Part shown: positions 8,516 to 17,976 of the stretch, in pieces | Position numbering within the stretch: position 1 is the stretch's first letter | Layout: each line of letters starts with the position of its first letter | Origin: DASRFR01 sp035651455 | GTDB taxonomy: Bacteria > Acidobacteriota > Terriglobia > Terriglobales > Acidobacteriaceae | DNA length: 64,000 nt | NCBI GenBank assembly: GCA_035651455.1 | Contig: DASRFR010000058.1 | Span: 310,001 to 374,000 of the forward strand | Direction of reading: 5' to 3' | Program-made: the position numbers and the translations under genes | The notes under the pieces: generated by a model | Told to the model about the DNA's origin: nothing | What the model saw: the letters and a program-made list of their open reading frames with translations, nothing else | Database searches by the model: none

Positions 8516-9568
8516 GTGCGCGCTTTTCAAATCTTGCGAAACGCGATCTCTGAGCAGGTATTTCCCGGCTGTTGCGTCGCCATAACCCATTGCGGCAAGC
8601 TGGTTGCGTCAAAAGGATTGGGCCGTTTTACATATCATCCCGACTCTCCGGAAGTCGGGCCTGACAGCATCTTCGACCTTGCATCCGTCAGCAAAGTTGC
8701 CGCCACCACCCCAATGGCAATGATCCTGTACGAACGCGGGTTGCTCGACCTTGATTTGCCTGTATCCTCGGTATTTCCCGAGTTCACGGGCGAAGATGCG
8801 CGACGGGAGGAAGTCACGGTCAGCATGCTGCTGCAACACTGTTCTGGCCTGCCCGCGTACGCAAAACTCTTCCTCAATTGCAGTACTCGCGAGGAACTTT
8901 TGGGGGCCGCTTTAACCACCCCCTTGGAGGGTGACCCAGGAACCCGGGCTGTTTACAGCGATATCGGCTTCATCATCTTGGGAGTTTTGTTGGAGCGCAT
9001 TGCCGAAAGCACCCTCGCCAACTTCTGCCAGACTGAGATATTCGGCCCACTAGGGATGGCGCACACTGCTTTTTGCCCTCCCTCGCCATGGATTGCTCTG
9101 AGCGTTCCCACCGCGGATGACCGCACGTTTCGCCAGCGCATTATCCAAGGAGAAGTCCAGGACGAAAACGCCTTCGTGCTGGGGGGCGTGGCCGGACACG
9201 CGGGGCTTTTCTCGACCGCCAATGATGTCGCGATATTCGCGCACGCCATGCTCCATAGAGGCCTGCCCATATTGCGCCGCGAGACCGTCGCGATATTCAC
9301 GCGCAGGGCTGAGACTCCGGAGGGAACGAGTCGCGCTCTGGGGTGGGACACTCCATCTGCTCCCTCACAGTCCGGCAAATATTTTTCGCGTGCTTCTTTC
9401 GGCCATTTGGGATACACGGGAACATCGCTGTGGATCGATCCCGAAACAGAACTCTCAGTGACTCTCCTGAGCAACCGAACCTGGCCGGACTGTAAGAATC
9501 AAGCCATCAAACAAGTGCGCCCGCGATTTCATGACGCCGTCTACGAGGCGCTGGAGCGCTCCCATTGA
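8516..9568 (+). CDS. Serine hydrolase of the beta-lactamase/DD-peptidase family
   Basis: A 350-residue single-domain protein. The active-site set is complete: S57-VS-K60, Y147-S-D and HLGYTGTSLW near the C-terminus. It closely resembles the N-terminal half of the divergent 811-residue fusion, including the VAGHAGLFSTA segment, so the two probably share an ancestor. No signal peptide is obvious after the GTG at 8516, so it may act in the cytoplasm on imported muropeptides. The stop overlaps the TTG start of murQ by four bases, implying translational coupling and a joint role in cell-wall recycling. It could also be an esterase, since this fold is used for many ester and amide substrates. Confidence 0.85.
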   Translation: MRAFQILRNAISEQVFPGCCVAITHCGKLVASKGLGRFTYHPDSPEVGPDSIFDLASVSKVAATTPMAMILYERGLLDLDLPVSSVFPEFTGEDARREEVTVSMLLQHCSGLPAYAKLFLNCSTREELLGAALTTPLEGDPGTRAVYSDIGFIILGVLLERIAESTLANFCQTEIFGPLGMAHTAFCPPSPWIALSVPTADDRTFRQRIIQGEVQDENAFVLGGVAGHAGLFSTANDVAIFAHAMLHRGLPILRRETVAIFTRRAETPEGTSRALGWDTPSAPSQSGKYFSRASFGHLGYTGTSLWIDPETELSVTLLSNRTWPDCKNQAIKQVRPRFHDAVYEALERSH

Positions 9569-10506
9569 CCAGCGGCACGAATGGATCAGAGCTCAAAAGG
9601 CTCCCTACAGAGAAAATCAACAAATTCTCCTCTGAACTCGACTTGAAATCCGCGATGCAGATCGCGCGACTGATCAATTCTGAGGATGCGAAGGTCGCCG
9701 CCGCCGTCAAGCATGCGCTGCCATCGATCGGGCGTGCCGTCGAGCTCATTGCCAATGGTTTCCGCCATGGCGGGCGGCTTATTTATGTTGGAACGGGGAC
9801 CAGCGGTAGAATCGCGGCGCTCGATGCCGCAGAATGTCCTCCCACTTTCAACAGCAATCCGAAGATGGTTCAGTTCATTATCGCGGGCGGCCCGAAAGCG
9901 CTGGCCACAGCGGTTGAGGCGGATGAGGATTCGCGAGAATTGGGCTGGCGTGAAATAAAGCGGAAAAGCCCTGGCAAACACGACGTAGTAGTCGGTATTG
10001 CCGCCAGTGGACGGACGCCATTCACGCTCGCCGCTATTGAGTACGCCCGCAGCAAAGGCGCAACCACCATCGCGCTCACCTGCACTCGGAACTCTCCGTT
10101 GGAGCGCGCCGCTGACTTGGCCATCGTGACAGAGGTAGGGCCGGAAGTGCTGGCGGGATCCAGTCGCATGAAAGCTGGGACCGCGCAGAAGATGGTGTTG
10201 AATATGCTCTCGACCGGGGCCATGGCCCGGATCGGCTACGTCTATGGCAATCTCATGGTCAACTTGCACTTGAAGAACTCTAAGCTGCGGGAGCGCGGGA
10301 TTGGCATTCTGCAAGAGGCGGCAGGCGTCGACCGCTCGACCGCAGCACGAGCTCTCGCCGCAGCCGGCAATAAGGTCGCGGTGGCACTGGTGATGTTGCA
10401 GACAGGAGTTAGCCGGCGCGCAGCGGCTCTGGCACTCGGTTCCACCAACGGTCATGTACGGAAGGCCATTGCTCTCGCCTCCGGAAAAAGACTAAATAAA
10501 AAGTAA
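9565..10506 (+). CDS. murQ: N-acetylmuramic acid 6-phosphate etherase
   Basis: MurQ cleaves the lactyl ether of MurNAc-6-phosphate to give GlcNAc-6-phosphate and D-lactate in cytoplasmic cell-wall recycling. The 313-residue protein has the family start LPTEKINKFSSELD, the sugar-phosphate isomerase (SIS) core YVGTGTSGRIAALDAAECPP near residues 74-93 with E90 at the general acid/base position, then IAASGRTPFTL and SSRMKAGTAQKMVLNML. The TTG at 9565 overlaps the previous stop; the next ATG would remove conserved N-terminal residues, so TTG is the credible start. MurNAc must be phosphorylated first, yet no kinase (MurK/AmgK-like) or MurP transporter lies nearby. Confidence 0.95.
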   Translation: MTSGTNGSELKRLPTEKINKFSSELDLKSAMQIARLINSEDAKVAAAVKHALPSIGRAVELIANGFRHGGRLIYVGTGTSGRIAALDAAECPPTFNSNPKMVQFIIAGGPKALATAVEADEDSRELGWREIKRKSPGKHDVVVGIAASGRTPFTLAAIEYARSKGATTIALTCTRNSPLERAADLAIVTEVGPEVLAGSSRMKAGTAQKMVLNMLSTGAMARIGYVYGNLMVNLHLKNSKLRERGIGILQEAAGVDRSTAARALAAAGNKVAVALVMLQTGVSRRAAALALGSTNGHVRKAIALASGKRLNKK

Positions 10507-10610
10507 GCCTCGCCGCTTCCGGGCGCCGCATCTCGGGTTTCCGGTCTAGAATGAGAGGACGCCACGGATCGGAAGGTCCACTTGGGGCATACTTAAGGGA
10601 TTACCTCGAC

Positions 10611-11915
10611 ATGGACAAATTCGTAATTCGCGGCGGCAATCCGCTGCTGGGGACCATCCGCGTCAGCGGTGCCAAGAACGCCGCTCTGCCCGCCATGGCA
10701 GCGGCCCTCCTTACTGAACAACCTGTCATCCTTGAAAACATTCCCCAGGTTCGCGACATCGAGACCACGCGCAAGCTGCTTTTCGGCATGGGAGCGGAGG
10801 TCGAACTGGGCTACGGGCGTGCACAGCACCGCACCACCATTTGCTGCCGCAATCTCAGTACGCCTGAGGTTTCCTATGACGTTGTAAAGACCATGCGCGC
10901 GTCATCCCTGGTTCTGGGACCTTTGCTTGCCCGATGCGGTCGAGCGCGCGTCTCGCTGCCGGGAGGATGCGCGATTGGGGCGCGTCCCATCGATCTTCAC
11001 ATCAGAGGCCTGGAACGGCTTGGCGCGAAAATCACCCAGGACCACGGCTACATCGAAGCCGCAGCGGATCGCCTGCGGGGTACCGAAGTCGTCTTCGACA
11101 AAATCACCGTCACCGGCACGGAAGACCTGCTCATGGCCGCTACGCTGGCCGAGGGAGAGACCGTGCTGCAAAACTGTGCCCGCGAACCAGAGGTCGTCGA
11201 TCTCGCTAACCTGCTTAACAAAATGGGGGCAAATATCCAGGGAGCGGGGACTGCCTGCATTCACGTGAAGGGTGTCGCCAGGTTAAACGGCGCCAGGCAT
11301 CGAATCATTCCAGATCGCATCGAAGCCGGGACTTTCATCATCGCCGGTGCACTCACCGGAGGCGATTTGAACGTGGCCGGCTGTGAGCCTCGCCACCTTA
11401 ACGCCTTGCTGCACAAGATCGAGGAAGCCGGGGTCCGGACGTCCGCCAGCATCGATTCCGTCCGTGTGATGGGCGATGGTCCGCTGAAGTCTGCCGATAT
11501 GGACACGGAGGAATATCCCGGATTCCCCACTGATATGCAGGCGCAGTACATGGCCCTGGCCACTCAAGCGGATGGAACCTCCATTATTACCGAGAACATC
11601 TTTGAGAACCGTTTCATGCACGCCTTGGAATTAATGCGCATGGGAGCGAACATCAAAATTGAGGGCCGGAGGGCAGTGGTGCGTGGCAAGACGCCGCTGA
11701 GCGCCGCGGCCGTGCTGGCTTCAGATCTCCGCGCATCAGCTTCACTGGTTCTGGCCGCCCTGGTAGCCGATGGTGAGTCGATTATCGACCGCGTGTATCA
11801 CATCGATCGCGGCTACGAGCACATTGAAGAAAAACTGCGCGCGGTAGGAGCGCAAATTCGCCGCATCGGCGAGATGTTTCCCCGGAAAGTCGCCGCCCCG
11901 CTCATCGGAGCGTAA
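10611..11915 (+). CDS. murA: UDP-N-acetylglucosamine 1-carboxyvinyltransferase
   Basis: MurA transfers enolpyruvate from PEP to UDP-GlcNAc, the first committed step of peptidoglycan synthesis in the cytoplasm. From ATG 10611 the product is 434 residues, the usual length. K22 (SGAKNAALP) and C120 in LPGGCAIGARPIDLH match the substrate-binding Lys and catalytic Cys of the family; C120 means the usual fosfomycin target residue is present. Later motifs include TEEYPGFPTDMQAQYMAL and DRVYHIDRGYEHIEEKL. It lies 104 bases after murQ on the same strand, so salvage and new synthesis may be co-expressed, although a TAGAAT hexamer at 10547-10552 could give it its own promoter. Confidence 0.97.
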   Translation: MDKFVIRGGNPLLGTIRVSGAKNAALPAMAAALLTEQPVILENIPQVRDIETTRKLLFGMGAEVELGYGRAQHRTTICCRNLSTPEVSYDVVKTMRASSLVLGPLLARCGRARVSLPGGCAIGARPIDLHIRGLERLGAKITQDHGYIEAAADRLRGTEVVFDKITVTGTEDLLMAATLAEGETVLQNCAREPEVVDLANLLNKMGANIQGAGTACIHVKGVARLNGARHRIIPDRIEAGTFIIAGALTGGDLNVAGCEPRHLNALLHKIEEAGVRTSASIDSVRVMGDGPLKSADMDTEEYPGFPTDMQAQYMALATQADGTSIITENIFENRFMHALELMRMGANIKIEGRRAVVRGKTPLSAAAVLASDLRASASLVLAALVADGESIIDRVYHIDRGYEHIEEKLRAVGAQIRRIGEMFPRKVAAPLIGA

Positions 11916-11950
11916 GCTCGCCTGCGCTTCCTGTGCCTTACAATGAAGCC

Positions 11951-12589
11951 ATGATCCACGAGATTCTCCCGGTCGGTCCTCTGCAGTGCAATTGTTCCGT
12001 GATTGGCGACGAGACCACTCGCGACGGTATTGTTATCGACCCTGGCGACGATATTAGCGATGTCCTCGCGCTCGTGCGCAAACACAACTTGCGGGTCAAG
12101 CAGATCGTGATCACCCATGCCCACATCGATCATGTAGGCGGGGCCATGAAGTTGAGGGCTGCAACCGGCGCTCCGATTCTCCTGAACCAGAGCGATTACG
12201 CGCTGCTGAAGATGATCGACGTCCAGGCCGCCTGGATTGGAATGCCGGATCCGGGGAAGATAGAAGTCGATCACGACCTGGCGAATGGCGACACTATAAA
12301 GACCGGCGCTCTAAGCGCTAACGTCATTCACACACCCGGTCACACGCAGGGAAGCGTCTGCCTTTATTTCCCTCTCGAGAAGAAGCTGATTGCCGGGGAT
12401 ACTCTGTTTGCCGGGAGCATCGGACGAACCGACTTGCCGGGTGGTTCCTTCGACATGATCATCGACTCCCTGCACGAGCGAGTGCTCGCCTTGCCTGACG
12501 ATACCCTTGTCGTCCCAGGTCATGGGCCAATGACAACCATTGGTAAGGAAAGGGAGACCAATCCATTCCTGATCGAGAGCAGTCGTTAG
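11951..12589 (+). CDS. Metallo-beta-lactamase-fold hydrolase, glyoxalase II-like
   Basis: A 212-residue protein with the complete binuclear metal signature: THAHIDHVGG, then HTPGHTQGSVCLYF, AGDTLFAGSIGRTDLPGG and VVPGHGPMTTIGKE. This subgroup contains hydroxyacylglutathione-hydrolase-like thioesterases of uncertain substrate. It starts at ATG 11951, 35 bases after murA. A TACAAT hexamer at 11939-11944 lies only six bases before the ATG; if it is a -10 box the message would be nearly leaderless, otherwise the gene is read with murA. Confidence 0.9.
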   Translation: MIHEILPVGPLQCNCSVIGDETTRDGIVIDPGDDISDVLALVRKHNLRVKQIVITHAHIDHVGGAMKLRAATGAPILLNQSDYALLKMIDVQAAWIGMPDPGKIEVDHDLANGDTIKTGALSANVIHTPGHTQGSVCLYFPLEKKLIAGDTLFAGSIGRTDLPGGSFDMIIDSLHERVLALPDDTLVVPGHGPMTTIGKERETNPFLIESSR

Positions 12590-12602
12590 CGTCGATCTGA
12601 AA

Positions 12603-13772
12603 TCACGGATTCAGCATTTCCAATACCCTCCTTGTTCCCTCGCGAAAGTCTTGCTGTGGAGTAAGCAGGCTCACGACAAGATAGCCATCCTGCGGGAAAT
12701 CAAAAAAGTGCCCCGGGTGCACAGCGACAGAACACTTTTGCAGCAGTTCAATGGCTAAATCTTCGTCCGATCGGGTTACCGGAACACGCAGCACCGCATA
12801 CCATCCGCCATCAATTGCCAGCCGCCCACAACTCTGTTGCTTCGCCAACGCCGAGTCAAGTTCCTCGCGATTGCTTCGCACCCGGTCCAGGATCAGGGGC
12901 TGAATGTTCTTGCGTTGCTGAAGCAGCGCTGGCGTGGCTAGCTGCGATGGCGCATTCATCGAGAGAAACGTGTCGGCAATGACTTCCAGCCGCTCCGTGG
13001 CTGCCGTTACAATATCCAGGGGTCCGCTTGCTCCCAGCCAGGCAACTTTCATCTGCGGCAGGCCGGAGATTTTCGACAATCCGCTGAGCGTAAAAGTGAG
13101 CACCTCCTGGTTCCCCATAAAGCTGGGCCTCGGCGCACCATCATGCGCGTAATCCAGGAAAACCTCGTCCGCGATAATCGCCAGACTGTACTCACGACAG
13201 AAAGCGTTCAGGGCCGCTATCTCCTTTGCGCTGACGAAGGAACCCGTCGGATTATTGGGATGGACCACCACGACCGCCCTGGTTCTATGATTGACTGATT
13301 GATAGAGTGACGGCAGATCGATTTGCCATCCGTGATCGTAGATGAGCGGATACGGAACCAGTTTCACATCCTGCAAATCGGCCAGAAACTCAAATAGCGG
13401 ATAGCTCGGCTTGGGAACCAGGATTTCATCTTCCACATTGCACAGCAGGCGAAAAATGTAAGCGTACGCTTCGCTCGTGCTCGTAGTCAGAATCAAAGAT
13501 TCAGGACTCAAATCGAAAACCTCATGCTGCTCGCGATAATATTCACAAACAGCTTTTCGCGCGCTGAGCAGCCCTTTCGCTTGTGGATCGTAGTCGAGTG
13601 CCTCGGGAGCCGCCAGCGAGGCTAAGATACTCTCGTCGTCGAAAAACAGGGCTGCTCGAGTAGGGTTTGATAGAGTGAGGTCGATTATCGGTCTGCCGCT
13701 TGAGGCCAGCTCCCGTTGCACCTGGGTAAAGCGATTGGGCGCCAGCCGCCACTCCGTTCGTCGTGCAAACAT
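12603..13772 (-). CDS. Class I/II pyridoxal-phosphate aminotransferase
   Basis: A 389-residue fold-type I aminotransferase. Visible features are DLTLSNPTRA near the N-terminus, the HPNNPTGSFV motif, DEVFLDYAHDG, and the PLP lysine in LSGLSKISGLPQMKVAW. The family transfers amino groups between amino acids and 2-oxo acids in the cytoplasm; the specific substrate cannot be told from sequence alone. It converges with the metallo-hydrolase gene (13 bases apart) and diverges from the formate dehydrogenase operon. Confidence 0.9.
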   Translation of the reverse strand: MFARRTEWRLAPNRFTQVQRELASSGRPIIDLTLSNPTRAALFFDDESILASLAAPEALDYDPQAKGLLSARKAVCEYYREQHEVFDLSPESLILTTSTSEAYAYIFRLLCNVEDEILVPKPSYPLFEFLADLQDVKLVPYPLIYDHGWQIDLPSLYQSVNHRTRAVVVVHPNNPTGSFVSAKEIAALNAFCREYSLAIIADEVFLDYAHDGAPRPSFMGNQEVLTFTLSGLSKISGLPQMKVAWLGASGPLDIVTAATERLEVIADTFLSMNAPSQLATPALLQQRKNIQPLILDRVRSNREELDSALAKQQSCGRLAIDGGWYAVLRVPVTRSDEDLAIELLQKCSVAVHPGHFFDFPQDGYLVVSLLTPQQDFREGTRRVLEMLNP

Positions 13773-13807
13773 TATGGGATTACCCTCGCGAACATGATAT
13801 CGAACGT

Positions 13808-13819
13808 GTGTTTAAACAC
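13808..13819. promoter_or_regulatory. 12-bp perfect palindrome in the aminotransferase / formate dehydrogenase gap
   Basis: GTGTTTAAACAC is a perfect inverted repeat 35 bases upstream of the aminotransferase start and about 170 bases before fdnG. It could be an operator for either gene. A TACAAT hexamer at 13929-13934 is a possible -10 box for fdnG. Both are motif observations only. Confidence 0.3.
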
Positions 13820-13987
13820 CGCGACCAAACGCGAGCGTTCTCGATAGTTTTGAAAGGCGGTGGCTATGTCGAGAAATTCGTTCAGAACCCGGTTTGCCCC
13901 TGCAGCGTGAACTGCATCCTACAGTTGCTACAATGGCTCACTCGTGGGCCAACCCAACCAGACTGTGAATGCTAACGGAGGCCGTTT

Positions 13988-16900
13988 GTGCTTAAGGAAC
14001 TGCTTTCTGAGTGGCCGTTACTGAAGCAGATCAAAACCGGTGCCGACGGAACCGGGCCCGAGGCGATGAGCGCCCGGACGCGGAATCTCGTCCCGAAAAC
14101 TCACGGCGCGCAGGTGGCCCGCTCCATTTGCCCGTATTGCGGAGTGGGATGCGGTCAGCTCATATACCACAGGAACGGCAAGCTGATCTCCATTGAGGGT
14201 GACCCGCAATCGCCGATTTCGCGCGGCCACCTCTGTCCCAAGGGCGCTGACACCCACGAACTGCATACCCATGCTGGCCGCCTCCAGAAGGTGAAGTATC
14301 GCCGCCCCTACTCGCGCAACTGGGAAGAGATTGATCTCGAGACGGCGATGGACATGGTCGCCGACCGAGTCTGGGCAACGCGCGAACGAACCTTCCGGGA
14401 GACAGAAAACGGCGAGACCCTGATGCAGACGACGGCCATTGCCCATCTCGGTGGCGCCACGCTCGATGTGGAAGAAAACTTCCTCATTAAGAAGCTGTTT
14501 ACCGCGGGCCTGGGCATGGTCTGCATCAGTAACCAGGCTCGTATATGACACAGCTCCACGGTGCCCGGTCTGGGCACCTCTTTCGGACGGGGCGGCGCCA
14601 CCACCGCACAGCAGGATCTTAGCAATGCAGACGCCATCTTGATCATGGGATCGTCGATGGCAGAGAATCACCCGGTTGGCTTTCAGTGGGTGGTAGAAGC
14701 TCGCGAGCGAGGAGCCAAGATCATCCACGTCGATCCGCGATTTACCCGCACTTCAGCCATGGCGGACATTTGGGTGCCTCTGCGCGCCGGAACCGACATT
14801 ATTTTTCTCGGCGGCCTGGTCAACTATGTCTTGGAAAATGGCAAGGAGTTCCGCGACTATGTCGTGAACTACACCAACGCGGCCACCCTCGTCCGCGACG
14901 ACTTCCGCGATACCGAGGACCTGGACGGCTTCTTTTCCGGCTGGGATGCGGAAAAGAAAAAATATGATCCCGAGAGCTGGCTCTACCGCGGATCACCGGT
15001 CAAAAAGCGTCAAGGAGAAAACGCTCCCGGCCACGCGTCGGTAGGCGGCGGGCATGGCAAGGATCGCGGCGGCGAAGCACAGGATGCCGGCAAGTTTGAA
15101 GCCGATCTCACGCTCCAGGATCCACGCTGTATTTTTCAAGTCCTGAAACGGCATTTCTCGCGTTACACCCCGGAGATGGTGGAGCAGAGTTGTGGAGTTC
15201 CTCAAGAAGTATTCCGGAAGGCCGCGGAAAGCTTCTGCTCGGCCTCCGGTCCGGACAAGACAGCAGCGATCTGCTATGCGGTGGGCTGGACGCAGCATTC
15301 CAAGGGCGTGCAGATTATTCGCACAGCAGCAATCCTCCAGTTACTGTTAGGGAATATTGGCAGGCCGGGCGGTGGCATCCTGGCCTTGCGGGGACATGCC
15401 TCCATCCAGGGCTCCACGGATGTGCCTACCCTGTATGACATCCTTCCCGGCTATCTGCCGATGCCCTTCTTCGAAAAAGACTCTAACGATCTCCAGGGCT
15501 ATATCAAGAAACACAAGGCTCGTACCGGGCTATGGGCAAGTTTCGATAAGTACATCATCAGTTTGTTGAAAGCCTATTATGGGGATGCCGCTACCAAGGA
15601 GAATGACTTCGGCTTTAACTGGCTTCCTCGCGTTACCGGGGATCACTCCGAGTACGGGTACTGGCTCGACATGGCGGATGGCAAGTTGGAAGGCTTGTTC
15701 GTCATGGGACAGAATCCTGCGGTCGGGTCTGCTAACGGGCGCCTCGAACGTAAAGCCCTGGCCAAGCTGAAATGGCTGGTCGTCCGCGACATGGTGGAGA
15801 CGGAGACCGCTTCTTTCTGGTACGACTCCCCCGAGACTCGCCGCGGGGAGCTGTCACCCGACACTATTGCAACCGAGATATTCATGTTCCCGGCAGCGGG
15901 CACCGCTGAAAAGCCTGGAACCTTCACCAACACCCAACGGCTTTTGCAGTATCGCAACAAGGCGGTCGATCCTCCTGGCGATGCGCGCAGTGAAACCTGG
16001 TTCATGTACCACCTGGGACGGCGCCTCAAGGAAAGAGTGAAGCAGGATACCCATCCGCGCAATGCCGGTCTCCGCGCGCTTACTTGGGATTATCCGACTC
16101 ACGGCAAACATGCGGAGCCGCATGCGGAGACCGTGCTTAAAGAAATTAACGGCTATACAGTAGATGACCGGAATCAGCTTCCGAATATCAAGAGCCTGAA
16201 GGGCGATGGCTCCACTGCTTGTGGGGCTTGGATTTATTGCGGAGTCTACCCCGAAGAGGGTGTGAATCGGGCAAACCAGCGCGAACCCAAGGATCTGCTC
16301 GGTCATGGCTGGGGTTTCGCTTGGCCTAACGATTGCCGCATCATCTACAATCGCGCGTCCGCCAGGCCTGACGGTAAGCCCTGGAGCGAGCGCAAGAAAT
16401 TGGTGTGGTGGGACGACGCCAAGAAGGAATGGACTGGCCTCGACAACGCCGATTACGATAAGCACACTCCACCGGACGCCCCCGCCAACATTCATGATGG
16501 CGAAGGTGTGGAGGCACTGGGTGGCGCACGGCCTTTCACACTTCATCCCGACGGCGTCGGCTGGCTATATGTTGCGAGCGGCCTTAAGGACGGGCCCTTG
16601 CCGGCGCACTATGAAGCGCTCGAGTCGCTGTTTGCGAATCCCTTGTATCAGCAGCAGGACAATCCCGCGGCAGACAAGAAAGAGCGTCCAGACAATCACT
16701 ACGCGAACTCTCCCGGCGATCCGCGTTATCCCTATGCGCTCACCACGTATCGCCTCACAGAGCACCACACTGCGGGCGGCATGTCGCGCTACTTGCCGCA
16801 TCTAGCGGAGCTCCAGCCCGAACTGTTCACCGAAGTCTCACCTGAACTCGCCGCCGAAGTAGGTTTGCAGCATGGAGGCTGGGCCACTATCACTACGCCG

Positions 16901-17176
16901 CGCGCGGTGGTGCAGGCCAAGGTGCTGGTCACGCGGCGCATGCGCCCATTGTGGGTCAATGGCCAGCGCTTGCACCAGGTCGGGTTGCCCTACCACTGGG
17001 GATTTCGCGGCCTGGTAAAGGGCGACGTAGTAAATGACCTCCTGGCCATCAGCGAGGAGCCGAACGTCCGCATCATGGAAACCAAGGCGCTCATCTGCAA
17101 TATCGTGCCGGGACAAAGAGCGTCCGACCGCAACGGTGTGCTTGAGCAGATTGCTGCCATCAAGGAGGCAGTATGA
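13988..17176 (+). CDS. fdnG: Formate dehydrogenase-N type catalytic subunit, selenocysteine-containing (UGA at 14546-14548)
   Basis: This molybdopterin (bis-MGD) subunit oxidises formate to CO2. The frame is continuous for 1062 residues if the TGA at 14546-14548 is read as selenocysteine 187. On each side lie CISNQARI and HSSTVPGLGTSFGRGGAT, matching the FdnG/FdoG active-site context (ARxUH). A [4Fe-4S] site is formed by C48, C51, C55 and C83. Downstream family motifs include GWTQHSKGVQIIRTAAILQL and NIGRPGGGILALRGHASIQG. GTG 13988 follows GGAGG at 13977-13981, and an in-frame TAA lies just before it, so the N-terminus cannot extend. There is no twin-arginine signal, unlike Fdn-N, which suggests a cytoplasmic-facing enzyme. 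Residues 336-368 form a low-complexity Gly-rich insertion. The stop overlaps the beta gene by four bases. Confidence 0.95.
14546..14586 (+). promoter_or_regulatory. Bacterial SECIS element directing UGA recoding
   Basis: Right after the in-frame TGA, GGTGCCC (14560-14566) pairs perfectly with GGGCACC (14572-14578) around a GGTCT loop (14567-14571). The stem position 11 bases after the UGA and the GGUCU loop match the E. coli fdhF/fdnG SECIS bound by SelB. Decoding also needs selA, selB, selC and selD, none of which are in this window. Confidence 0.92.
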
Positions 17177-17976
17177 GTACCACTGCGTTTCTTACGGATT
17201 CCACGCTCTGCATCGGTTGCAAGGCATGCGAAGTTGCCTGCAAGGAGTGGAATGGTCTCTCAGAAGATGGTTTCGACTGGAGCGGCTACTCTTACGACAA
17301 TACAGGTGCTGTGGGTGCTTCTACCTGGCGCCATGTAAAGTTCGTGGAGCAGGCGCCGGAGCCTGGCTTTGGGGGCAACGCGGCCGAACTGAATTCCTGG
17401 AATTTCTCCTCCGACGTCTGTAAGCACTGCGCAGAAGCGGGCTGCTTGGAAGCGTGTCCCACCGGCGCCATTGTTCGCACCGAGTTTGGCGGAGTGTTCA
17501 TACAGCCCGACGTGTGTAACGGCTGCGCCTATTGCATCGTGGCGTGTCCTTTTGGTGTGGTTCAGAAAAACCGAAAAGACGGACGCGCATTCAAATGCAC
17601 CTTCTGTTATGACCGGCAAAAAGTCGGTCTGCAACCTGCGTGCGCACAGGCTTGTCCCACTGAATCGATCAAGTTTGGGCAACTCGATGAACTTCGCCAG
17701 AGGGCGGAGGACCGTGTGCGCGAGCTGCATGGTCGCGGTATGAAGGACGTCCGCCTTTACAATCCTCTTGATACCAGCGTGAAGGGCATCCACGCTTTCT
17801 TTGTCGTACGCGGTGACCCGCGTAGCTACAACTTGCCGCCCCGGCCGGAGGTTCCAACCATCTATGCCAAAAAAGGCTGGCAGGCATCGGCGATCGCGGC
17901 CGGTATGCTCCTGGGCGGAAGCATTCTCGCATTTCTCAGCGATGGCAATCGCAAACATCGGAGGCTTCCGCGATGA
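17173..17976 (+). CDS. Formate dehydrogenase iron-sulfur (beta) subunit with C-terminal membrane anchor
   Basis: A 267-residue electron-transfer subunit with four ferredoxin-type cluster sites: CIGCKACEVACKEW, CKHCAEAGCLEACPTGAI, CNGCAYCIVACPFGVV and CTFCYDRQ...CAQACPTESI. A C-terminal hydrophobic helix near residues 236-255 (ASAIAAGMLLGGSILAF) should anchor it, as in FdnH. It passes electrons from the molybdopterin subunit to the membrane subunit. Its ATG overlaps the fdnG stop (ATGA), and its own stop overlaps the next gene the same way, so the three genes form one tightly coupled operon. Confidence 0.93.
   Translation: MSTTAFLTDSTLCIGCKACEVACKEWNGLSEDGFDWSGYSYDNTGAVGASTWRHVKFVEQAPEPGFGGNAAELNSWNFSSDVCKHCAEAGCLEACPTGAIVRTEFGGVFIQPDVCNGCAYCIVACPFGVVQKNRKDGRAFKCTFCYDRQKVGLQPACAQACPTESIKFGQLDELRQRAEDRVRELHGRGMKDVRLYNPLDTSVKGIHAFFVVRGDPRSYNLPPRPEVPTIYAKKGWQASAIAAGMLLGGSILAFLSDGNRKHRRLPR

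Noticed and set aside
13988..14548. Short frame ending at TGA 14546, seeming like a truncated formate dehydrogenase or pseudogene
   Set aside because: The same frame continues with full homology after the TGA, and a SECIS hairpin follows; UGA recoding explains it better than a broken gene.
17061..17071. Copy of the TetR motif inside fdnG
   Set aside because: CGAACGTCCGC lies in coding DNA, lacks the CCTAT prefix and the final T, and no promoter is near; treated as chance.
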